Part shown: one piece after another, positions 18,101 to 28,600 of the stretch | How positions within the stretch are numbered: the stretch's first letter is position 1 | How the letters are laid out: the number at the start of each line of letters is the position of its first letter | Assembly (NCBI GenBank): GCA_963815495.1 | Contig: CAWFGW010000028.1 | Coordinates: 124,001-188,000, forward strand | Direction of reading: 5' to 3' | Length of the DNA stretch: 64,000 bases | From: CAWFGW01 sp963815495 | GTDB taxonomy: Bacteria; Bacteroidota; Bacteroidia; Cytophagales; JAAEPT01 | Made by a program: the position numbers and the translations under genes | Notes under the pieces: model-generated | Databases searched by the model: none | The model's input: only the letters and a program-made list of their open reading frames with translations | What the model was told of the DNA's origin: nothing

Positions 18101-21100
18101 GGGTGTTACGCGTTTTATTTGGGAAGTGTCTAATGGCGTTTGTGCGAAATCGACCGATACGGTGTTTGTTACCCGTGTGCCAGATTTAACTGTAGCAAAT
18201 GCAGGAATAGATCAAACAATCTGCGAAGGTTCTCCTGTAACTTTAGTTGGTTCTACCCCACAAGCAGGAGAGACGGTTCTATGGGAAAATTTAGATAATG
18301 AAGGAACATTATCCTCAACTAATACAGCTTCAACGGATGTTACGGGATTAATGGTAACGGCAAATTATAGATATACGGTTAGCAATGGCGTTTGTAGTAA
18401 TTCTTCAGATGATGTAAAGGTAACAGTGCAACAACCAGCCACAGCAACCTTTACTGACCCTTTAAATTACCTTAAACAAACTGAAACAGCAGGTGCTAGT
18501 ATTACTGCAAATCTTCCTATTAACTATACTGGTGTTTTTACTAAAGTCATTGGAGTAGGGAATATTATCGGGCCAGAAATAACCAATGGAGGTGAAAAAT
18601 CAACAAGTGTGAATAATTTATTGGTGAATGGAGATTCGATTCTTGTACGATGGACATTAACTGATGATTTAAATGTATGCCCAACAACATCGGATAGCGC
18701 TTTAGTAATTAGAGCAGAAGTTGGATCGGTTACTTTTACACTGGACTCAATATGTGAAACTAATACGTATGGAGTATTAAATGGTAGCCGTGCGCTGGAG
18801 TCGTATGAAACTGGTCAGTGGATTGCCGCTGAAAGTGATGATTTTGACGAGGACGTACCTGCAGATCCTACTCGAATAATTCCAAACTTTAGTGCCGGAC
18901 CAGGTACATATAAATATGTATATCAGATAACAAATAATAATACTGGTGAAAGTGAAAAAGGAACTAAAACAATTGTAGTGAGCGGAGTTTCTTCTCCTGC
19001 GGTAATTTTAAGTCCTGATGCCGTAATCTGTGTCGACAATTATCCTTTAGAAGCACAAGCAGTTGCTGCGGGCAATGTTGCTAAGTGGTCTGCTTTATCA
19101 GCTGCTACTAGTACCTTAACAAGTACTAGTGCCTTGAACCCAACCATTCAAAATATACCAGAATCTAATCGAGTTGCTTACATCTGGTCAGTAAAAAATG
19201 GTGTTTGCCCAATAAAGAGAGATACTGTTTTTGTAACACGTACCAAAAAATTGACAAGTGCAAATCCGACAGTTTCTTCTGCAGATTCTCTGTGTGAAGG
19301 AATGATAGCAAATGTAACAGGTAGTCTTCCTGATACTACTATTACTCCTAAAGAAAGAGGTGTATGGTCTATAGTTCAAGGATCAGGAGTATTAGAAAAG
19401 CCAAACTACTTTCGAACAAATATTTCTCAATTAGGTGTTGGTGAGAATGTTATTCAATATAAAATTGGCAATGGGGTATGTACCTCTGACAGTGGAACAG
19501 TAACGATTGTCATCGATGAAAAACCTGATTCAGCAATAATTGTTGGAAGCAATGCTTTAGTCATTTGTGATGACGAATATCGTCTGAATGCAGTAGAACC
19601 AAGCGCTGGGAATGGTTTATGGACTACGTCAAACACAGCTGTTGGAATTTCAGCTCCAGATAGTTCATCTACATTAGTGACAAATCTTCCAGAGGGCGGA
19701 GAGGTAACTTTTACTTGGACAGTAAGCAGCGAATTTAATAAGTGTGTGAATCCTTCTGCCACAGTAAAGATTACTCGTTCGCTTGATTTAACACAAGCAG
19801 ACGCAGGTACCAATCAGATAGTTTGTAATGGTGAGGGAGTAAAATTAACAGGTACACCTAAAAAATCATCTGAAACAAGTGAATGGTCACTAGTTCCAGC
19901 AAATTCATCTGTTTCTTTTTCAAGCGCAACCAATTCGGATTCTACACGCGTGATAGGGTTGGCTGTAGGTGTACATAAATTCTATTATACGATTAAAAAT
20001 GGGGTATGTAATGATGCGATTGATTCGGTAACTGTTGACATCAAACCATTACCAACTGGGTTAGATATCACAGCCGCGTCTGATACCTTGGTATGTTTTA
20101 ATGGAGGAAGCACAGGAGATTTCTTCGCAACAGGAACCAACGCTTCAGAATTTATTTGGACCTTACCTTCGGGTGCATCAGAGCAATCAGCGTCAGCTAG
20201 CAAAGACCAAATCACAGTAGCGTTTTCACAGGGCACAGCCACACAGAAAATTTACGTAAGTGCTTTGTCTGAATTTAACTGTGCTTCAGCCGGTAGAGAC
20301 TCGTTATTAGTGAAACGCTTGGTGATTCCTACACCTCAAGTTGATCAAGGTGATGGAAGTTGTCCTGGTATAGATAACATTCTATCTATATCAAATGTAC
20401 AGGATGGGGTAACTTATACGTGGATAGCCAACCCTGATTCTATCAAAGGGAGTAATGTTGGAGATTCAATTACAGTTGTTACTCCAGAGGAAGATTACAC
20501 AGTTCAAGTGACAGCGTCAAGCTCGTTAATTACTTGTTCAGTATCTTCCCCGCTTATAGATGTAGATGTATTTGAATTGTTAACTGGAGTAGATATCTCA
20601 GGTTTAATCACTGACGTTGATGGTGTGAAGTGTGATAGCGATGATGAACGATTTGACTCCACAAGAGTCCTAAGAGCAAGTGTTACAACTAATGATGTAG
20701 CACCAGATATAAAGTATACTTGGAGTCATACGTATGATGGTAATACTGATTTTCCACCCAATAACGATCTTGATTCTTTGTATTGGTCTTTTTCAAAAAG
20801 CTTTGGGTTACATCAGTTTAAAGTGCTTGTTGAAAATAATAAATGTTCAGGAGATTTAGATTCGAGCTTTGCTTCAATAACACTTGCACAAAGTGTACCC
20901 GTTGATTTTAACCTAAGTGCTGTATCCCAGGCATGTGAAAAGGATACCGCTATTTTAGGAGTAAGAGATCTTATAAAAAGAATTCCAGGTAATCGAGATA
21001 AAGTAATCTATGATTGGTACCACAATAATTACATCATAAACACTGATTTAGAAGCTAAATTAGGTCTCTATGATTCTTTAGAAGTGAAACAGCAAAGCAA

Positions 21101-21992
21101 ACAGACTGATCCTTTCACTGAAGTGTTAAATCAAGATAAAACATTTAAGCATTATGATACTACCTACGTTAGATTGATAGGTGGAAATCAAATATCATAT
21201 GATAATTACAAAATGTATGGAGTTTTGGGAGAAAAGATTTCAGTGAAGGCTACACCAGAGTTTTGTATCATCTATGATGAGACTGATTCAACCAAAGGTG
21301 AATTCTTACTTTGGGATACAATTACTACTACGGGGGATGTGGTATTATCGCGACCAGGTGCTGATGCTGCGGCTGTAGATTTAAATTCTATTTTAAAAGG
21401 AGGTGTTACGATTACTCCTTCGGTTATTGATGCCAATGGTTATGTGATCGAGTACGATGAGCTAGCAATCGATAAAGTGGAAGACCGCTTTGCATTATAC
21501 GATGTCACCGACAAAGGAGGGGTAGAGCCTAAACCATTAATTAGAGACTGGTATGTTATAGATGAAAACGGAGACTACTCACAAGCTGATATCACTTCAA
21601 ATAAAGACGTGTTAGCGTATCCAAATCCAGTCAACAGACCAGAGTTGATTACTTATCGACTGGTAAGAGGAAATGGTGTATGTAAAGATAGTAATGATGT
21701 GAACGTAAAAATCAATTACTTACCTTGGCCGCCTAATGCATTTTCTCCAAATGGTGATGGAGTTTATGATAAATTCGAAATCACAAACGTAGATAAATAC
21801 GAAGGTACAACGGTTACAATCTTTAACCGATGGGGTACCGAAATTGTGAAAATCAATGATTACCATTTAGAGGAAAACTGGTGGGATGGTACAAAAGGAG
21901 GTGAAGCATTGCCAACTGGAGGTTATTTCTACTTAATCGACTTTAATAACGGTACTGATCCAATAACTGGAGCAATTTCATTAATTAAATAA
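15159..21992 (+). CDS. Giant secreted T9SS type-B protein: beta-helix plus Ig-like repeats
   Basis: A 2277-residue surface or secreted protein. The frame is open from a TTG at 15132, but ATG 15159 starts a standard signal peptide (MRKILLFVCLLGMSVLSYAQ). Residues about 20-520 form a right-handed parallel beta-helix rich in Asn, opening with NLADNGAGSLRDAI. A long series of Ig-like/PKD-type beta-sandwiches (about 550-2150) follows, each closing with strings such as VSNGVCAKSTDTVFVTR or IKNGVCNDAIDSVTV. The final ~85 residues (NAFSPNGDGVYDKFEI, FNRWGTEIV, WDGTKGGEALPTGGYFYLI) are the gliding-motility-associated type-B T9SS sorting domain. A PorP/SprF gene follows after 19 bases, the usual partner for type-B cargo. 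A surface adhesin role is likely but inferred. Confidence 0.9.
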   Translation: MRKILLFVCLLGMSVLSYAQCVVTNLADNGAGSLRDAIGTLNGGGCAGSVTAQAGLTGTITLTSGSLNLFATGAKTIDLSAGDIIIANNNNNQNVISITGSNYTVSGFSVSGARENGINLTNASNNTIQNVYVYGSQKSGIRVDGGSGNTVINNVVGLTKAGVRNPNGKERTSDTLTVNPPLPIYAGIFFTNSWNAVIDGNTVSANIGDGIYFGERNNANTIIINNKIGYSLDGLNPVGNYGTGILVKGSSGVNVGQVGKGNFIAANGNRSSASNNTSNLTGHGVEIRNASGVSFVRSNFIGTNLTATSIFNAAGNKRFGNHLNGIYINLSNGQTVGGVLAGEGNVVGGNGYAFEDIVTSDGVFGVRHGIQIDKGLNNLVYGNYVGWYNENCLPNRQDAMSILGYGGASTGNKIGGATVGIPGMSNIFTGGKFGIVIQGGQAGNNDIYGNFIGTDGITGRDIGCAPEVAGIKVQSLSKNNKIGSSTVPNYIANINGNAIEIEGNGTNNAVMNNTIQGNVMTCNNNGITLIGNGNNNYGNGVNKVTINVPTSNANKLEGLTVSPTDRIDIYIADTCKIPSSSLCQNSGGVTTIGAQGLKWITSVNAKADTKFTPPNSGFWDLTITPAMKAAGLTLENAVITATEANGTLNTSQFNTCSYQITCDPPSSATITPTPATSGFCPGQTVTLTANALAGHQYTWYRNNVKVGGGSGSTNNTFIASQAGSYTVKIASILDTNNCALTSSARTVTAYTTPIAPAITGNTTVCTGTPVTYSVPNTFANYTWSITPNTNPVLTFTGQGTNQITVNYGTAVGTRTINLNVTNANGCPSTAAATSEITIRPNPTVGSASVSAAQICADGTLTMTGNTVNAWETGVWSGNSNIVQPAGSTNATVNLPAGSYTIKYTVSNGGTCVAATKDFPVKVDGVPTPSAAGADREVCSSSVTLSGNPVALPNTARWISDRPAVTFNDNTSPTATASGLPVGVTRFIWEVSNGVCAKSTDTVFVTRVPDLTVANAGIDQTICEGSPVTLVGSTPQAGETVLWENLDNEGTLSSTNTASTDVTGLMVTANYRYTVSNGVCSNSSDDVKVTVQQPATATFTDPLNYLKQTETAGASITANLPINYTGVFTKVIGVGNIIGPEITNGGEKSTSVNNLLVNGDSILVRWTLTDDLNVCPTTSDSALVIRAEVGSVTFTLDSICETNTYGVLNGSRALESYETGQWIAAESDDFDEDVPADPTRIIPNFSAGPGTYKYVYQITNNNTGESEKGTKTIVVSGVSSPAVILSPDAVICVDNYPLEAQAVAAGNVAKWSALSAATSTLTSTSALNPTIQNIPESNRVAYIWSVKNGVCPIKRDTVFVTRTKKLTSANPTVSSADSLCEGMIANVTGSLPDTTITPKERGVWSIVQGSGVLEKPNYFRTNISQLGVGENVIQYKIGNGVCTSDSGTVTIVIDEKPDSAIIVGSNALVICDDEYRLNAVEPSAGNGLWTTSNTAVGISAPDSSSTLVTNLPEGGEVTFTWTVSSEFNKCVNPSATVKITRSLDLTQADAGTNQIVCNGEGVKLTGTPKKSSETSEWSLVPANSSVSFSSATNSDSTRVIGLAVGVHKFYYTIKNGVCNDAIDSVTVDIKPLPTGLDITAASDTLVCFNGGSTGDFFATGTNASEFIWTLPSGASEQSASASKDQITVAFSQGTATQKIYVSALSEFNCASAGRDSLLVKRLVIPTPQVDQGDGSCPGIDNILSISNVQDGVTYTWIANPDSIKGSNVGDSITVVTPEEDYTVQVTASSSLITCSVSSPLIDVDVFELLTGVDISGLITDVDGVKCDSDDERFDSTRVLRASVTTNDVAPDIKYTWSHTYDGNTDFPPNNDLDSLYWSFSKSFGLHQFKVLVENNKCSGDLDSSFASITLAQSVPVDFNLSAVSQACEKDTAILGVRDLIKRIPGNRDKVIYDWYHNNYIINTDLEAKLGLYDSLEVKQQSKQTDPFTEVLNQDKTFKHYDTTYVRLIGGNQISYDNYKMYGVLGEKISVKATPEFCIIYDETDSTKGEFLLWDTITTTGDVVLSRPGADAAAVDLNSILKGGVTITPSVIDANGYVIEYDELAIDKVEDRFALYDVTDKGGVEPKPLIRDWYVIDENGDYSQADITSNKDVLAYPNPVNRPELITYRLVRGNGVCKDSNDVNVKINYLPWPPNAFSPNGDGVYDKFEITNVDKYEGTTVTIFNRWGTEIVKINDYHLEENWWDGTKGGEALPTGGYFYLIDFNNGTDPITGAISLIK

Positions 21993-22011
21993 TTTAGAAT
22001 AACCTAGTGCT

Positions 22012-23019
22012 ATGATGATGAGAAGGATAATAACGGGTTTGTTTCTAGTGGTGGTGTCTGCTTCACTTGCTCAGCAGCAAGCGCAGTACTCCATGTATAT
22101 GATGAATAACTTTTTGGTGAACCCAGCTGAAGGGGGAACTGAAGAGTTTATAGACTTAAAGATTGGTTACAGAACACAATGGGTAGGGATTGATAACAAT
22201 GCCTTAGCGGGAAACAGAAATGGCGCTCCGCGAACAGCCTTTATTTCAGGTCATGCACCTTTGGGCAAGAAGACGAGTCGTTTTGATGATGTTGATCCAT
22301 TACCGCATCATGGTGTTGGTGGTGTGGTCGCTAAAGATCAGGTGGGACTTTGGGATGTGTTAAACGTGAAAGGGTCTTATTCATACCACCTTCCTGTAAG
22401 TCATGAGTTAATGATTTCCTTTGGTGCTTTTGTTGGAATTCAACAATATAAATTTGATGGGGCAAGTGCAGAATATGCTCCCGACTACACAGGTGCAACC
22501 GATCCTTTATTTAGTGGTACACAATCTAAAATATTACCCGATGCAAGTTTTGGTGTTTGGGCTTATACGAAAGACTATTACTTCGGGGTATCTTCTTTTC
22601 AATTGTTTGGGAACAAAATGAATTTAATAAACTCAGGCAGTTCTAACACTACAGTAGAAGCTCAAGGTGCATTGGCTCGCCACTATTGGTTAACAGGGGG
22701 GTATAAATTTCACATTACTGAGCAATATTTCCTCGTACCATCTTTAGTAGTGAAATATGCTTCGCCAGCGGCACCGCAGATAGATATTAATGCGAAGTTT
22801 AGATATGAAGATAAAGCTTGGATAGGAGTATCTTATAGAAATAGAGATGCAATTGTAGGAATGATTGGAGTTACCTATAAAAAATTGGTCGACATAGCTT
22901 ATGCGTATGATTTTGGGATGTCAAAATTGAGACAAGGTCATTCGGGCTCACACGAAATTTTAGTTGGGTTACGGCTGCCTAACCATGAACATGAACCACC
23001 ACCAGCTCAGTTCTGGTAA
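22012..23019 (+). CDS. PorP/SprF family type IX secretion membrane protein
   Basis: A 335-residue outer-membrane beta-barrel of the PorP/SprF family. Three ATGs in a row at 22012-22020 precede a signal peptide (RIITGLFLVVVSASLAQQ). The family opening QAQYSMYMMNNFLVNPA with the following YRTQWVG is plain, and alternating strands run to the C-terminus. In SprF-type pairs the protein is needed for secretion or surface attachment of the giant cargo encoded just upstream; that role here is inferred from the 19 base spacing and shared strand. A strong terminator follows, so the two genes form an operon. Confidence 0.92.
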   Translation: MMMRRIITGLFLVVVSASLAQQQAQYSMYMMNNFLVNPAEGGTEEFIDLKIGYRTQWVGIDNNALAGNRNGAPRTAFISGHAPLGKKTSRFDDVDPLPHHGVGGVVAKDQVGLWDVLNVKGSYSYHLPVSHELMISFGAFVGIQQYKFDGASAEYAPDYTGATDPLFSGTQSKILPDASFGVWAYTKDYYFGVSSFQLFGNKMNLINSGSSNTTVEAQGALARHYWLTGGYKFHITEQYFLVPSLVVKYASPAAPQIDINAKFRYEDKAWIGVSYRNRDAIVGMIGVTYKKLVDIAYAYDFGMSKLRQGHSGSHEILVGLRLPNHEHEPPPAQFW

Positions 23020-23045
23020 AAAAAAATGCTCTATCAAAAAAATAT

Positions 23046-23080
23046 AAAACCACTGATTAAGTCTAATCAGTGGTTTTTTT
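23046..23080. terminator. Bidirectional terminator between convergent genes
   Basis: A perfect 14 bp stem (AAAACCACTGATTA at 23046-23059, complement at 23064-23077) with loop AGTC is followed by T on the plus strand and preceded by an A-run. It serves the PorP/SprF gene on the plus strand and the DUF2383 gene on the minus strand. Confidence 0.92.
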
Positions 23081-23111
23081 AATTTAAGTAGTAAAAAAAA
23101 TAATGGTTTGG

Positions 23112-23600
23112 TTATGCGCCAGCGTCTAAAATCTTAGTGTTAAAGGCATCTGATTCTTCATGATCACCTTTCTTATGTAATTCTTTTAATTCCGTGATAG
23201 TACTTTCAATTTCTTTCATATGTCTAGAAATGATTGCTGTCATATCCTCCGTTAACCCTACTTCATCCAAAGTGTCTCGGTATTCATCTAATAACTCTTT
23301 ATCGGTTTCAATACACTCTTCAATTACCTTTTGTTGTTTGTAATCGCTCCAGTTAGCAGCCATTCTCATATAAATATTGTGTGATTTACCTGTGAACGAA
23401 CCCTTTTTTACTGGTTCTTCTCCAGCTTCTTTAATGAGTTTATTAAGTTCATAAATAAATATTTTCCTTACTTCCTCTCGCTTATGAAAAACTCGTTTAA
23501 GGGTGGCACTTTCTACTAAGTCAATTGCTTCTTCATAACCGAAAACCGCATTGTAATTATCCTCTAAAATTTCGTTTAATTTTTTGATAGTATCTTTCAT
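23112..23600 (-). CDS. PA2169-family four-helix-bundle protein (DUF2383)
   Basis: A 162-residue all-helical protein of the ferritin-like PA2169/DUF2383 family. The pattern LNEILEDNYNAVFGYEEAIDLVESA, MRMAANWSDYKQQKVIEECIETDKELLDEYRDTLDEV and a C-terminal helix fit the family. I start at the ATG at 23600 (MKDTIKKLNEI); an ATG at 23621 would add MNQKQNT. No signal peptide. In other bacteria the family is often stress- or stationary-phase-associated, with unknown activity. Several conserved Glu residues could bind metal, but a complete di-iron set is not obvious. It stands alone, convergent with the PorP/SprF gene. Confidence 0.85.
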   Translation of the reverse strand: MKDTIKKLNEILEDNYNAVFGYEEAIDLVESATLKRVFHKREEVRKIFIYELNKLIKEAGEEPVKKGSFTGKSHNIYMRMAANWSDYKQQKVIEECIETDKELLDEYRDTLDEVGLTEDMTAIISRHMKEIESTITELKELHKKGDHEESDAFNTKILDAGA

Positions 23601-23734
23601 AGTATTTTGCTTTTGATTCATGTTTATAAGAGCGAATACTATTCCAGTAGTTACAAGTGTATCTGATGGTGTTTGTAGGGTTTTAACGTGTAAGAATTTC
23701 TACATCAGTTAATTAAAATCTACATTTTTACTGT

Positions 23735-24682
23735 TTAAATTAAGAAAGCTTTTGTGGCTCCATATCCAAATTTTTGTTTGTCAGCATCTTGGTAAAACTT
23801 TACGTTAGGATGTTTACTTAACACTTTGCTTATCTCGTATTTTAACTTTCCAGCACCAATACCATGAATGAAAGTAATTTCATCACAATTGTTGGCAATG
23901 GCACTATCGAGTTCTTTTTCAAATACCTCTAGTTGGTATGGAAGTATCTCTTCAGGTTTTAGAAATTCAAAGTCTTCACGTAGTTTTTCGATGTGTAGAT
24001 CAACTTCTTTGATTGGAGAGTAAGGGTTTTGTATAGTGCTAACTTGTTCTTTGCTTTCGTTAAGTTGATCTGTGAGTTTATTCGTGTCTACTCGCGTACT
24101 GGTTTCAAGTAAATTAAAAACATACGCAGGGTTGTTGCGAAGCGGACTACTGGTTTTATGTTTAAAAAAATTCTTCGCTTTTGCAGTAAATAGTTTTTTA
24201 AGGAAAATTGGCTCTTCACCACTTTTGGGATCCAGTTTAATGAGATGAAAAGCGATAGAAGGCCAACGGTCGAATTGTTCCAGGTGGTAGTTGCTCAGTT
24301 TGATTGAAGCGTATTTTGCACAATGAGAGTTGATTTTCGTTTCAAACACCCCCTTTTGATTCACTTCTGATGCCACTACCATATACGAGGAGTCCGTGTT
24401 ATTGACAAATAACACTTCTGCTATTTTTTTACCTTCTTCTTGTTCGAAAACAAGAAAAACGCCTGGCTGTGATGCTTTAGGCTGTATTACGGCTTCAACA
24501 GTTTTTTGTGGTTTGTCAAAGTATTCTGTTTCTTCGCTCGAAACTAGTACTAAGTCACTTTTTAGTGCAGGCATTGTAAAACCATCTGTGGTTTCAATTT
24601 CAACTAACTTCTCATTAATTATTCGCACGATGTGTCCTTCTTCAATGCCTCTAAGCATTCTAACTTTGTCACCTTGTCTCAT
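23735..24682 (-). CDS. DUF2027 and Smr-domain protein
   Basis: A 315-residue protein typical of Bacteroidota. The ATG at 24682 (MRQGDKVRMLRGIEEGHIV) is preferred over the frame's start at 24733, because the family begins with this KOW-like segment and the extra residues are hydrophobic and unconserved-looking. DUF2027 spans about 1-220. The C-terminal Smr domain spans about 230-315, with DLHIEKL (the DLHG-like motif) and FIHGIGAGKLKYEI (the HGxGxG signature). Smr domains of MutS2 relatives nick or bind nucleic acid, so a role in RNA or DNA turnover is plausible, though DLHI lacks the Gly of the canonical DLHG. Cytoplasmic. Confidence 0.88.
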   Translation of the reverse strand: MRQGDKVRMLRGIEEGHIVRIINEKLVEIETTDGFTMPALKSDLVLVSSEETEYFDKPQKTVEAVIQPKASQPGVFLVFEQEEGKKIAEVLFVNNTDSSYMVVASEVNQKGVFETKINSHCAKYASIKLSNYHLEQFDRWPSIAFHLIKLDPKSGEEPIFLKKLFTAKAKNFFKHKTSSPLRNNPAYVFNLLETSTRVDTNKLTDQLNESKEQVSTIQNPYSPIKEVDLHIEKLREDFEFLKPEEILPYQLEVFEKELDSAIANNCDEITFIHGIGAGKLKYEISKVLSKHPNVKFYQDADKQKFGYGATKAFLI

Positions 24683-24749
24683 TGTAAGTACTTTTAAGCA
24701 AATAACATATTTTAATTTAAACACCCATAGCAAACGATTATTCGTTTAC

Positions 24750-25628
24750 TTAAAATTTTAGCCAGTAAAATTTGGTGCCATATTGATTAAATTCGAATGC
24801 GGGAAAAGGTACCTTAAGCGTATTCACTAAAAACAAGGCAGTATTCAAAAACTTACTCTTAGATTTTATTTGTGTCAAATCTACATCTAAGGAAAGATAA
24901 ATTTGACGGTATGGACTTAACCCAATTTTCTTATTGTCTTGAAGCTCAGCAAACATCATTTGTTGGCCACCATAGCCTAACGCTACGTTTAACCATTTGG
25001 GGAAATGAGTTTCGTTGTTTAAGAACGAATAAATGTTGGCTGAAAACCAGTAGGTTTGTCCATTATAATCTTTAAGTATTTCCTCTAGTAGGTTACTACC
25101 AAGTATGTTAGGGCGTTGTGGTGCATATGGACTTCTGGAGAATGAAAATTTGGATACTATTCGCAGCTCATCCCATAAATAATATTGTCCCATCACCATA
25201 CCTGAGCCAGCGGTATTGGCAATTATATCACCCCAGCTAGCACCATATGCACTGGAAAAACCATCTAAAATTTCAATGGGTGTTTGAAAAATCATGCCAG
25301 ACAAACCTCCCCAAAGGATAGCTTTTTTGCGCGGCAGTCCTGCCCATTCAAAAATTTCTACACCCGCTCGGCTAATGTGAAAGGCAGTAACGGTATGCCC
25401 AACTTTGTCAACTTGTAGCCATTCCTTATTATCATTAAAAAAATGAAAACTGGATTGAGGTTCGTTAGCATACCATAAATGATTAAGTCCAATAAGTGTA
25501 GCGACATACAAACCTGACCCTCCATAAACAACTGTTTTTAAGCGAGTATCATTAACCGAAGTGCTATCTTGAGCAGAAAGTGATAAGCTCAAAACCAGAA
25601 TTAAAAACCAAGCAAGCTTATTTCTCAT
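24750..25628 (-). CDS. DUF2279 (YfiM-like) exported protein
   Basis: A 292-residue protein with a signal peptide (MRNKLAWFLILVLSLSLSAQ). The core WLQVDKVGHTVTAFHISR, WAGLPRKKAILWGGLSG, TPIEILDGFSSAYGASWGDIIANTAGSGMVMGQ is the DUF2279 signature. The His, Glu and Asp in its helices are reminiscent of a membrane-embedded site. The C-terminal half (YWFSANIYSFL, KWLNVALGYGGQQMM) is beta-rich, like an outer-membrane protein. Function is not known. It overlaps the tamB-like gene by 11 bases, so both are on one transcript and possibly act together at the envelope. Confidence 0.85.
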   Translation of the reverse strand: MRNKLAWFLILVLSLSLSAQDSTSVNDTRLKTVVYGGSGLYVATLIGLNHLWYANEPQSSFHFFNDNKEWLQVDKVGHTVTAFHISRAGVEIFEWAGLPRKKAILWGGLSGMIFQTPIEILDGFSSAYGASWGDIIANTAGSGMVMGQYYLWDELRIVSKFSFSRSPYAPQRPNILGSNLLEEILKDYNGQTYWFSANIYSFLNNETHFPKWLNVALGYGGQQMMFAELQDNKKIGLSPYRQIYLSLDVDLTQIKSKSKFLNTALFLVNTLKVPFPAFEFNQYGTKFYWLKF

Positions 25629-28600
25629 TGGTTACATTTTCTTCATCTGATGTATCTTCGCTCTCTTCTTCTGTGTCTTCAGATTCTTCCTCGCTTTTTT
25701 TCAGTTGAATTTCTTCTTCTTTAGTGCCTTCAATTTTATTGGGGTTTTTTCTAAAAATCTCACTTAGGTTATCAAAGTTTTCCGTATAAGTTAAACTCAA
25801 ACCATACAAGGTGCTCGTACTGTTACTAAGAGCTGTAGACACTGTGTTTTGGTTGGTTCGGTTATAGGCTTTCATTTTTAGTTTTCCATTGTCAGTCAAC
25901 AAGTATTCAATCGTCCACTCACCAAACACGTTAGCCAATTGCGACTGGTTTTCAAGGTTGGTGAAGTTACCATCACGGGTAACACGTATTTTTCCATCCA
26001 AAATAGAGTAGGATAGACGTAGGCGAAAGGTGTTGTTATCTTCTTGATCAAACCCACTTAAATCGATATCTACTTCTAAGTTTTCATCAAATTGACCTAC
26101 CCAATAGCTGAATTGATTGGAAAAGAGTTCACTTACACTATTAGCAGAACTGGATCCGAGGTCGACTTGTAATTGGTCCAGAGGAGAAAGTTGTTTCAAT
26201 ACCATCAAACTGAATACCTGGTTATTAAGTAGTTGTTCGTTGTATTTTATTCGTGACTGTAAATCCTGTATGGCTTGTTCAACTTCTACATAGTTAGGAT
26301 AATCTGTGATTTTAATATCAAAACCAATTTCTGGGGCGAGTAACTTACCTTTTAAGTTCAGGAATACTGTTACTGGAATTCTTCTTTTTACATCAGGGTT
26401 TCTTTGTACAAAGGTAGAGTCATTGTTAGTAACTCCTTTTAAGAGCGGCAATATGGAAGCATTTTGTCGATAGGCAGCTCGAATGTTTAGTTGGCCATCA
26501 TACGGATCACCATTCCAGGTAATAGTACTGTTTGGTTGAATTTTAAAGGCTTTATTAATCAAGTTTACTAAGGTAAAATTGTACGTACCTTTTTGAATTT
26601 CATAAGTACCATACACATCAAACTCTCCTCGGGTATCCATTTTTAGTAGAACAGTACCTTTTCCATTTGCTCGAACTATATCACCAGCTTTTTTATCAAA
26701 TATGATTTCAAAGTCAGCATCATTGGTAATGTCAAAGTTGACTTCGACAGTGATACCAGAGACATTTTTTTTGTCTTTTTCCTTGTCTTTATTATTGCTT
26801 AATTTTAGTTTTTCCTTTTTACTTACAAACCGGATATAGTCTTTTTGGGTGATGTTTTCAGTTTCATCTAGTGGTATATAAATTTTCGTTCCGTTTTCGC
26901 TTCTTACCTCAGATGAGGTAACATATAAATCATTAAACGAACCATAAATATCTATTTTACCAGTTCCAAATGCTTTTCCATAATATAAACTATTGTCTTG
27001 TTCTGTTGTATTTAATACAAATGTGTTGTTGAGATTGAGCGATAAGTCTGCTTTAAAATCTTTAAAAAAAGTGTGTGTAATTCCTCCATTAACAGTGCCT
27101 TTAGTTTTCCATAAGGTATCCGTTAAGATAGCATTTACTAAATAAATGCTATCACCTTTGAAATGAATGGGTTCACTAAAGCGATAGCGTGTTTTAAAAT
27201 AATCAATAGTAAATTCACCATTTGATATAGTGGGTGTACCATTAAATTTGGGGTGATTGAGTGTACCCGTAATTTTCATGTCACCATTAGCTTGTCCTTT
27301 TAAGTTGGTAACATTCCCATAAAGTAGCGGTTCTAAAAAACCAATGTCCGTATTGCTGAAATTTGCTTTTAATTTTAGCGGAGAGGTTGCTCTGTTAGGT
27401 TTATAATCTCCGGTAAGCTGTGCGATTTGGTAGCCATTTTTTTCTACAAAGACATCTAAGTCAAGTTGTTGATTGTCATGCACCCATGAAGCCTTCCCTT
27501 TGATATCTCCAACAGATTCATTCTTTACTTTAAAACCTGATACTGACATGGTAGTGTTAACGGATGGTTTGTTTTCCCATATACCAGTGATTTTTGCTTC
27601 ACCATTAAAAATACCGTTCAATTTCATATTGATAATTGGTTCGAGATTGAGCAAATCAAACTGTTGCACACTTAAGGTAGTAGTAGCATTTTTTCCAATA
27701 GCGCCATTTACTGTTACTTTTTGTTCTGAATTGGACAAGGTTACCTTGTTAAATCGTATAATATCCTTGGTGGCTATAATTAAATTACGATCATCAATTG
27801 TCCATAATTTTTCAATGAGTTTTAATTTAGAGTCCTGAAGACTCGCTTTAATTTTGTCTTTGTGAAAAGTGATGTTACCACGTAAATCAGCATAATTAGA
27901 TTTGCTATACTGATATATTTTTGCAGTAAAATCAATTGTGTCTTTGTACCAAATACCTTCAAATAGTAAGTCCCGAGCATTAGGTTCTTTGTCAATGTCT
28001 TGCTTTTGACAGGTAAAGTAACACATCATTAATGCATCGGTACTATCAACACTTTTCGCGGAGTTCAGCTCAACCACATTGGAATGAAATCCTAAATTTC
28101 GATAGCGGAAATAATCTATTTCTGAGGATATATTTACAATAGTGGTTTGACCTTGTGAAACGGTTCCTTTCACTTCTGTATCTTTAGCAATATCGATATC
28201 TTTATTTAAAATGTGTATAAGTGGATCAACATCTTTTAAGAGGGCATTAAAGGTAAGGTGGTAATTACTTGTAGTCCCTTCTTTTTTAGCGTAATGTCTT
28301 TTTGTTGCAATAGAGTCGTTTTTAAACAATAAAGTATACTCCTTTATAAGGTTGTCGAAATCTTTGTAAATCTCTTTAAATTTAAAATCTCCCACTGCAT
28401 TAAACTCTACTAGTGATGAGTTGATTGAAAATGTCCTTTTGTTTTCTTCTAGAATAGATTTAAAGTAAAAATCATCAAAATTAATGTGTATTTCCTCTTT
28501 ATCTATTACTGTATTTTTAAGATCGGCAGTTCCTTGTACATCATCCAAATCATTACCGTTAAGGTTCAAGTCTAGGACGGATGAAATACTGAAGGGTGTA

